64,000 nt of DNA from Xylophilus ampelinus (GTDB taxonomy: Bacteria > Pseudomonadota > Gammaproteobacteria > Burkholderiales > Burkholderiaceae_C): the NCBI RefSeq assembly GCF_003217575.1, contig NZ_QJTC01000006.1, forward strand, positions 86,108-150,107, in the 5' to 3' direction. A program made the position numbers and the translations under genes. The first letter of the stretch is position 1. The number at the start of each line of letters is the position of its first letter. This document shows, piece by piece, positions 57,728-64,000 of this stretch. The notes under the pieces are model-generated. The model saw nothing but the letters and a program-made list of their open reading frames with translations, was not told the origin of the DNA and did no database searches.

Positions 57728-59151
57728 ACGGAGAACTGAACCTGGCCGCCTGGGCCCTGCTGGCAGCGGGCGCAGCCACGGTCGCGATGCTGCTGGTCCT
57801 GCTGCTGCGCCGCCCCGGTGGCGACGGCAGCGACATCCACGATACGATCGACGCCGCCAACGCCCGGGCCGAGCGCAGCGAGCGGGCCCTGCGGCAGGAG
57901 CTGTCCGACCAGTTCCGCCAGTCGCGCCAAGAGCTGGCCCAGGCCTTCGCCACCTTCACCCAGACGCTGACCCGCCAGGGGGCCGAGGCCGGCCGCACCC
58001 AGAGTGCGCAGATGGACGCCTTCGCCCAGCAGCTCTCCCTGCTGCAGAAGACGCTGGCCGACACGCTCAGCACTCAGCTGCAGGGCGTCTCAGAAGCCAA
58101 TGCGCGCCGCATGGCCGAGGTGCGCGCAACGCTCGAGGCGCAGCTGGCCCAGCTGCAGGCCAGCAACGCCGCCAAGTTGGACGAGATGCGCCACACCGTC
58201 GACGAGAAGCTGCAGGCCACGCTGGAGGCCCGCCTGGGCGAGAGCTTCCGCCAGGTGGCCGACCGGCTGGAGCAGGTGCACAAGGGCCTGGGCGAGATGC
58301 AGACGCTGGCCCAGGGCGTGGGCGATCTCAAGCACCTGCTGACCAACGTCAAGACCCGCGGCATCTTCGGCGAGGCGCAGCTGGCCTCGCTGTTGGAGCA
58401 GGTGCTGTCGGTCGACCAGTACGCCGCGCAGGTGGCGACCCGGCCCGGCAGCCGCAACACCGTCGATTTCGCGATCCGGTTGCCGGGGCGCGGTGCCGAC
58501 GGCGTGCCGGTGTGGCTGCCGATCGACGCCAAGTTTCCCAACGAGGACTACGCCCGCCTGCTCGACGCCCAGCAGCGCGCCGACCCGGTGGCGGCCGATG
58601 CGGCAGCGCGCGGCCTGGAGACGCGCATCCGGCTGGAGGCGCGCGGTATCGCCGAGAAGTACGTCGAGCCGCCGCACACCACCGATTTCGCGATCCTGTT
58701 CCTGCCCACCGAAGGGCTCTTCGCCGAGGTGCTGCGCCGGCCCGGGCTGGTCGAGGCGCTGCAGCGCGAACACCGCATCACCCTGGCGGGGCCGACCACG
58801 CTGCTGGCGATGCTCAACTCGCTGCATATGGGCTTTCGCACCCTGGCGCTGGAGCGTCGCAGCAGCGAGGTGTGGCAGGTGCTGGGAGCCGTCAAGACCG
58901 AGTTCCAGAAGTTCGGCGACGTGCTCTCCAAGGTGAAGGAGCAGACCCAGACGGTGCTCAACACGCTCGACCGCGCCCAGACCCGGAGCAACGTGATGCG
59001 CCGCGCGCTGCGCGATGTCGAGGCGCTGCCCGAGCCGCAGGCCCAGGGCCTGCTGCCGATGGGCGCCGCCGACGCCGTGCCCGACGAAGACCCGCCGATA
59101 TCCGGTATACCGCCTGCCGCGGCCGGCCGCGGCAAGACGCCAATTGGTTGA
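57721..59151 (+). CDS. rmuC: DNA recombination protein RmuC
   Basis: A 476-residue membrane-anchored protein of the RmuC family, which limits recombination at inverted repeats. One N-terminal membrane helix ([23 protein letters not shown]), then a long coiled coil (about residues 45-205), then the nuclease-like core: [62 protein letters not shown] and [26 protein letters not shown]. The stop overlaps the -35 of the promoter of the next operon. Confidence 0.95.
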   Translation: MLNGELNLAAWALLAAGAATVAMLLVLLLRRPGGDGSDIHDTIDAANARAERSERALRQELSDQFRQSRQELAQAFATFTQTLTRQGAEAGRTQSAQMDAFAQQLSLLQKTLADTLSTQLQGVSEANARRMAEVRATLEAQLAQLQASNAAKLDEMRHTVDEKLQATLEARLGESFRQVADRLEQVHKGLGEMQTLAQGVGDLKHLLTNVKTRGIFGEAQLASLLEQVLSVDQYAAQVATRPGSRNTVDFAIRLPGRGADGVPVWLPIDAKFPNEDYARLLDAQQRADPVAADAAARGLETRIRLEARGIAEKYVEPPHTTDFAILFLPTEGLFAEVLRRPGLVEALQREHRITLAGPTTLLAMLNSLHMGFRTLALERRSSEVWQVLGAVKTEFQKFGDVLSKVKEQTQTVLNTLDRAQTRSNVMRRALRDVEALPEPQAQGLLPMGAADAVPDEDPPISGIPPAAAGRGKTPIG

Positions 59152-59176
59152 CACCTAAACTAATTGTCCGTAGATT
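59141..59176 (+). promoter_or_regulatory. Sigma-70 promoter with overlapping inverted repeat (candidate MarR operator)
   Basis: TTGACA (59148-59153) and TAGATT (59171-59176) are spaced by 17 bases, a near-consensus promoter 35 bases before the monooxygenase start. An imperfect inverted repeat, CAATTGGTT (59141-59149) and AACTAATTG (59158-59166; 8 of 9 positions match), covers the -35 and spacer. The operon's own MarR protein is the likely ligand-responsive repressor; binding is inferred. Confidence 0.65.
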
Positions 59177-59210
59177 GGCGGTTTTCCCCGTCCCTGGAGG
59201 ACCGTCGGCC

Positions 59211-61508
59211 ATGAAGATCGTCTGTATCGGTGGAGGCCCTTCGGGCCTGTATTTCGCGCTCCTGATGAAGCTGCAGAACCCGGGGCACGAGATCCGGGTG
59301 GTGGAGCGCAACCGGCCCTACGACACCTTCGGCTGGGGCGTGGTGTTCTCCGACCAGACGCTGGGCAACCTGCAGGCGGCCGACCCGGTCACCGCGGCGC
59401 AGATCCTCGACGCGTTCAACCACTGGGACGACATCGAGGTGCATATCCAGGGCCACAGCGTGCGCTCGGGCGGCCACGGCTTCTGCGGTATCGGCAGGAA
59501 GCGCCTGCTCAACATCCTGCAGGCGCGCTGCGAGCAGCTGGGCGTGGAACTCGTCTTCGAGACCGACGTGCAGGACGACACCGCCTATGCCGACGCCGAC
59601 CTGGTCATCGCCGCCGACGGCCTCAACAGCCGCATCCGCGCCAAGTACGCCGCCACCTACCAGCCCGACATAGACCTGCGGCTGTGCCGCTTCGTCTGGC
59701 TCGGCACCCACAAGCTGTTCGACGCCTTCACCTTCGCCTTCGCCAAGACCGAGCACGGCTGGTTCCAGGCCCATGCCTACCGCTTCGACGACAGCACCTC
59801 GACCTTCATCGTCGAAGCGCCCGAGGACGTGTGGCGCGCCGCCGGCCTGGAGACGATGGAGAAGGAAGACGCGATCGCCTTCTGCGAGCAGCTCTTCGCC
59901 GACCAGCTCGACGGCCACCCGCTGATCTCCAACGCCGCCCATCTGCGCGGCTCGGCCCAGTGGATCCGCTTCCCGCGCGTGGTTTGCCGGCACTGGGTGC
60001 ACCACAACGGCCACGCGCCGGTGGTGCTGATGGGCGACGCGGCCCACACCGCGCACTTCTCGATCGGCTCGGGCACCAAGCTGGCGCTGGAGGATGCGAT
60101 CGAGCTGGCCCGCTGCATCGGCCGCCAGCCGGGCGACCTGACGGCCGCGCTGGCCGACTACGAAGCGGTGCGCAGCATCGAGGTGCTGCGCATCCAGAAC
60201 GCGGCCCGCAACTCGACCGAGTGGTTCGAGAACGTCGACCGCTACGCCAGCCTGCCGCCCGAGCAGTTCGCCTATTCGCTGCTGACCCGCAGCCAGCGCA
60301 TCAGCCACGAGAACCTGCGGCTGCGCGACAAGGCTTATGTGGAGCGCTACGAGGACTGGATCGCCCAGCGCGCCGGCCTGCAGCGCGGCGCCACCCAGCG
60401 CGCGGTGCCGCCGATGTTCACCCCCTTCACCCTGCGCGGCGTGACGCTGAAGAACCGCGTCGTCGTCTCGCCGATGGCGCAGTACTCCTGCGTCGACGGC
60501 CTGCCGGCCGACTTCCACCTGATGCACCTGGGCGCCCGTGCCATGGGCGGCGCGGGCCTGGTCTTCGCCGAGATGACCTGTCCCTCGCCCGACGCCCGCA
60601 TCACGCCCGGCTGCCCGGGCCTGTGGAACGTGGCCCAGCGCGACGGCTGGAAGCGCATCGTCGATTTCGCGCATGCCAACGGCACCGCCAAGATGGCGCT
60701 CCAGCTCGGCCACGCCGGCGCCAAGGGCGCGACGCGCCTAGCCTGGGACGGCATCGACCAGCCGCTGCCCGAGGCGGACCGCTGGCGGTTGCTGTCCGCC
60801 TCGCCGCAGCAGTACCTCGACGGCGTGAGCGACTGGTCGCACGCCATGACCCGCGAGGACATGGACCGGGTGCAGGCCGAGTTCGTGCAGTCGACCCGCT
60901 GGGCCGACGAGGCCGGCTTCGACTGGCTGGAGTTCCACTGCGCGCACGGCTACCTGTTCAGCAGCTTCATCTCGCCGCTGACCAACCAGCGCACCGACGA
61001 CTACGGCGGCTCGCTGGAGAACCGGCTGCGCTACCCCTTGGAAGTGTTCGCTGCGATGCGCGCCGCCTGGCCGGAGCAAAAGCCGATGTCGGTCCGCATC
61101 TCGGCGCACGACTGGGTCGCGGGCGGCATCACGCCCGACGACGCGGTGCGGATCGCCCGCGCCTTCAAGGCGGCCGGCGCCGACATGATCGACTGCTCGT
61201 CGGGCCAGGTCAGCAAGAAGGAGAAGCCGGTCTACGGCCGCATGTTCCAGACGCCGTTCTCCGACCGGGTGCGCAACGAGGCGGGCATCGCGACCATCGC
61301 GGTCGGCGCGATCTCCGAGGCCGACCATGTCAACAGCATCGTAGCCGCCGGCCGGGCCGACCTCTGCGCGGTGGCCCGCCCGCACCTGGCCAACCCGGCC
61401 TGGACGCTGAACGAGGCGGCGCGCATCGGCTGGTTCGACGTGGCCTGGCCCAGGCAGTACCAGGCCGGCAAGGTGCAGCTGGAGCGCAACCTGGAGCGCA
61501 GAGGATGA
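59211..61508 (+). CDS. Bifunctional aryl-CoA monooxygenase/reductase (salicylyl-CoA 5-hydroxylase or 2-aminobenzoyl-CoA monooxygenase type)
   Basis: A 765-residue fusion. The N-terminal ~390 residues are an FAD monooxygenase: [16 protein letters not shown] (Rossmann), [12 protein letters not shown] (DG motif) and [26 protein letters not shown] (GD motif). The C-terminal ~370 residues are an Old-Yellow-Enzyme-type FMN domain: [65 protein letters not shown] and [13 protein letters not shown]. This fusion is known from 2-aminobenzoyl-CoA monooxygenase/reductase (aerobic anthranilate breakdown) and salicylyl-CoA 5-hydroxylase. Which substrate applies cannot be read here. AGG lies 10 bases before the ATG. 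First gene of the aromatic operon. Confidence 0.92.
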   Translation: MKIVCIGGGPSGLYFALLMKLQNPGHEIRVVERNRPYDTFGWGVVFSDQTLGNLQAADPVTAAQILDAFNHWDDIEVHIQGHSVRSGGHGFCGIGRKRLLNILQARCEQLGVELVFETDVQDDTAYADADLVIAADGLNSRIRAKYAATYQPDIDLRLCRFVWLGTHKLFDAFTFAFAKTEHGWFQAHAYRFDDSTSTFIVEAPEDVWRAAGLETMEKEDAIAFCEQLFADQLDGHPLISNAAHLRGSAQWIRFPRVVCRHWVHHNGHAPVVLMGDAAHTAHFSIGSGTKLALEDAIELARCIGRQPGDLTAALADYEAVRSIEVLRIQNAARNSTEWFENVDRYASLPPEQFAYSLLTRSQRISHENLRLRDKAYVERYEDWIAQRAGLQRGATQRAVPPMFTPFTLRGVTLKNRVVVSPMAQYSCVDGLPADFHLMHLGARAMGGAGLVFAEMTCPSPDARITPGCPGLWNVAQRDGWKRIVDFAHANGTAKMALQLGHAGAKGATRLAWDGIDQPLPEADRWRLLSASPQQYLDGVSDWSHAMTREDMDRVQAEFVQSTRWADEAGFDWLEFHCAHGYLFSSFISPLTNQRTDDYGGSLENRLRYPLEVFAAMRAAWPEQKPMSVRISAHDWVAGGITPDDAVRIARAFKAAGADMIDCSSGQVSKKEKPVYGRMFQTPFSDRVRNEAGIATIAVGAISEADHVNSIVAAGRADLCAVARPHLANPAWTLNEAARIGWFDVAWPRQYQAGKVQLERNLERRG

Positions 61509-61512
61509 CGCA

Positions 61513-61604
61513 CACCCCCAGGCTGCGCACTGCGTGTCTTCGCCTACCCCCTTGCAGGGGGCGGCACCGGTGGCCCGGCAAAGCCGGTTCCACGGTGCCC
61601 CTGG
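61513..61604 (+). repeat. GC-rich hairpin element between the monooxygenase and SDR genes
   Basis: The 150-base gap holds a block with nested inverted repeats: CCCCCTTGCAGGGGG, GGCCCGGCAAAGCCGG, and outer CCCCAGG...CCCCTGG. From memory, closely similar blocks occur in many copies in Comamonadaceae genomes; only this copy is in the window. It could be a REP-like mobile element or affect mRNA stability between the genes. Confidence 0.55.
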
Positions 61605-61658
61605 TAGATGCCGGTGCGCATGCACGCACCTTGCCCTATATCTAAAAGGCGGATAGCG

Positions 61659-62432
61659 ATGGCTTCTCTTCAAGGCCGCCACGCGGTCATCACCGGCGCG
61701 GCGCGCGGCATCGGCGCGGCCATCGCCGAGCGGCTGGCGGCCGAGGGCGCGGTGCTCACGCTGCTGGGCCGCAACCTCGACACCCTGCAGGCGCTGGCCG
61801 CGCGGCTGCCGGCATCGGCACGGGCGTTGCCGGTCGCCTGCGACATCACCTCCGCCGACAGCGTGGCCCAGGCCTTCGCCACCGCGCGGGCCACGGCCGG
61901 CCCGGTCGCGATCCTGGTCAACAACGCGGGGCAGGCCGAGAGCGTGCCCTTCCACCGGATGGACGCGGCCCACTGGCAGCGCATGCTGGCGGTGAACCTG
62001 ACCGGCACCTTCACCTGCATCCAGGCAGCGTTGCCCGGCCTGCTCGCAGCGGGCGCGGGCCGTATCGTCAACGTCGCGAGCACGGCGGGCTTGCGCGGCT
62101 ACGCCTACGTGGCCGCCTATGCCGCGGCCAAGCACGGCGTGATCGGCCTGACCCGCTCGCTGGCGCTCGAACTGGCGGCCAAGGGCATCACCGTCAACGC
62201 GGTCTGCCCCGGCTACACCGACACCGACATCGTGCGCGACAGCGTGGCCCGCGTCGCGTCCAAGACCGGCCGCAGCACGGCCGAGGCGCAGGCCGAGTTC
62301 GTGCGCGGCAACCCGCAGGGCCGGCTGGTGTCGCCCGCCGAGGTGGCCGACACGGTGGCCTGGCTCTGCGGCGACGGCGCGGCGGCGGTCACCGGCCAGT
62401 CGATTTCCGTCTCCGGCGGCGAGGTGATGTGA
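61659..62432 (+). CDS. Short-chain dehydrogenase/reductase
   Basis: NAD(P)-dependent oxidoreductase of 257 residues. Cofactor motif is [19 protein letters not shown] in [10 protein letters not shown]; the catalytic Ser is in [10 protein letters not shown] and the Tyr-Lys pair in [26 protein letters not shown] follows. The C-terminus [17 protein letters not shown] end is complete. In aromatic acyl-CoA operons such enzymes act as 3-hydroxyacyl-CoA dehydrogenases, the likely role here beside an enoyl-CoA hydratase. It overlaps the MarR gene by one base. Confidence 0.93.
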   Translation: MASLQGRHAVITGAARGIGAAIAERLAAEGAVLTLLGRNLDTLQALAARLPASARALPVACDITSADSVAQAFATARATAGPVAILVNNAGQAESVPFHRMDAAHWQRMLAVNLTGTFTCIQAALPGLLAAGAGRIVNVASTAGLRGYAYVAAYAAAKHGVIGLTRSLALELAAKGITVNAVCPGYTDTDIVRDSVARVASKTGRSTAEAQAEFVRGNPQGRLVSPAEVADTVAWLCGDGAAAVTGQSISVSGGEVM

Positions 62433-63057
62433 TGGCCCGCAATTCCCCGGTGAACGCCACGAAACTGCAGCTGGTCCCGGTGCTCGACGACGAGCGCATC
62501 GGCCACGAGGCGCGCGCCGTCGCCGACGACCATATCGACCTGAAGATCTGGCTGCGCCTGCTGGCTTGCAGCACCCAGATCGAGCAGCAGATCCGCCAGC
62601 ACCTGCGGGCGCGTTTCGCCACCACGCTGCCGCGCTTCGACTACCTGGCCCAGCTGGAGCGCCATCCCGACGGGCTGCGGATGAACGCGCTCTCGCGCTA
62701 CCTGATGGTCACCGGCGGCAACATCACCGGCCTGACCGACCAGCTGGAAAAGGAAGGCCTGGTCACCCGGGTGGACGACCCGGAAGACCGCCGCTCCTGG
62801 CGCGTGGCGCTCACGCCCAAGGGCCGCACCGAATTCGCCGCGATGGCCGCCGAGCACGAGACCTGGCTCACCGCCATGTTCCGGGGCCTGGGCACCGGCG
62901 ACAAGGATCTGCTCTACGGCCAGCTCGGCCGGCTGCGGGTGCACTTGGCGCAGCACCAGGCCGATCTCGCGGCAGAGCCCGCCGCCGCACCGACCACCGC
63001 CACCGCTGCCACCGCAGCCAAGAAGAAGACCGCATCCTCCCGCAGGAGACCCGCCCC

Positions 63058-63061
<4 letters not shown>
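62432..63061 (+). CDS. MarR-family transcriptional regulator
   Basis: A 209-residue winged-helix regulator. The core is [94 protein letters not shown] in outline: [10 protein letters not shown], the recognition helix around [12 protein letters not shown], and the wing [14 protein letters not shown] 35-residue N-terminal extension and an Ala/Thr/Lys-rich C-terminal tail flank it. It is coded within the aromatic operon and probably represses the promoter at 59148, responding to an aryl-CoA. Confidence 0.9.
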
Positions 63062-63909
<848 letters not shown>

Positions 63910-64000
63910 TGTGGTGTCTCAAAAATAAGCCGAACTAAGTTGACGAATGGTTATCCATGAGTTTCCAAGTCCAGGAAACTACAAAGATGACCAGATCAGG
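63910..64000 (+). mobile_element. Probable left end of an insertion sequence (cut by window)
   Basis: Directly after the enoyl-CoA hydratase stop the base composition drops and the sequence begins TGTGGTGTCTCAAAAATAAG, which looks like an IS terminal inverted repeat. A start codon at 63987 (MTRS...) is preceded by a GGAAA site and could begin a transposase; only five codons are visible. The IS family cannot be assigned. Confidence 0.45.

Overview
The window is high-GC chromosomal DNA from a betaproteobacterium of the Burkholderiales, most likely Comamonadaceae. This rests on gene order (sdhCDAB-sdhE-gltA beside a divergent GntR regulator and mdh, then a CoA-ester lyase and acnB; ribD-ribE-ribBX-ribH-nusB behind a minor-pilin operon), on protein style, and on short dispersed intergenic repeats. 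Three genes with plant-inducible-promoter (PIP) boxes point to a plant-associated bacterium with an Hrp-type type III secretion system, which itself lies outside the window.

Layout. 1-12.2 kb: 3' end of a class A penicillin-binding protein, a XopL-like leucine-rich-repeat effector candidate behind a perfect PIP box, a frameshifted DEAD-box helicase, msrA, a MltB-type lytic transglycosylase, a MoxR/DUF58/transglutaminase operon and a histone-deacetylase-like hydrolase. 12.4-18.4 kb: etfBA, an acyl-CoA dehydrogenase, a nitronate monooxygenase and a Bcr/CflA exporter. 18.6-19.8 kb: two small paralogous proteins with N-terminal acylation-like signals, one behind a perfect and one behind a near-perfect PIP box. 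They match no family I recognise and are the best candidate for something undescribed. 19.9-24.7 kb: a PA0069-type radical SAM protein and a formaldehyde-detoxification operon (frmA, alpha/beta hydrolase, fghA, RNase H). 25-37 kb: a TCA block (gltA, sdhE, sdhBADC, GntR regulator, mdh, a deleted tam remnant, CoA-ester lyase, acnB). 37-45 kb: tolARQ-ybgC, an aminotransferase, nusB and the riboflavin operon. 45-53 kb: an AT-richer type IV minor-pilin/PilY1 operon that overlaps ribD. 53-64 kb: GNAT acetyltransferase, pncB, a sodium:proton antiporter, a 2-hydroxyacid dehydrogenase, rmuC, and an aromatic acyl-CoA operon (salicylyl-/2-aminobenzoyl-CoA monooxygenase-reductase, SDR, MarR regulator, enoyl-CoA hydratase) with an operator-like inverted repeat on its promoter. 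The right edge looks like the start of an insertion sequence.

Points worth attention: the effector pair and its promoter/hairpin architecture; a ribD whose deaminase domain has lost its zinc site next to a ribBX whose GTP cyclohydrolase II domain has also lost its cysteines; an sdhE reading frame with no stop before gltA; an internally deleted tam; a five-copy, 67-nt dispersed repeat family, one copy of which seems to supply the start codon of the antiporter gene.

No tRNA, rRNA or CRISPR array was recognised. All statements come from reading the sequence and from general family knowledge; no database search was run.
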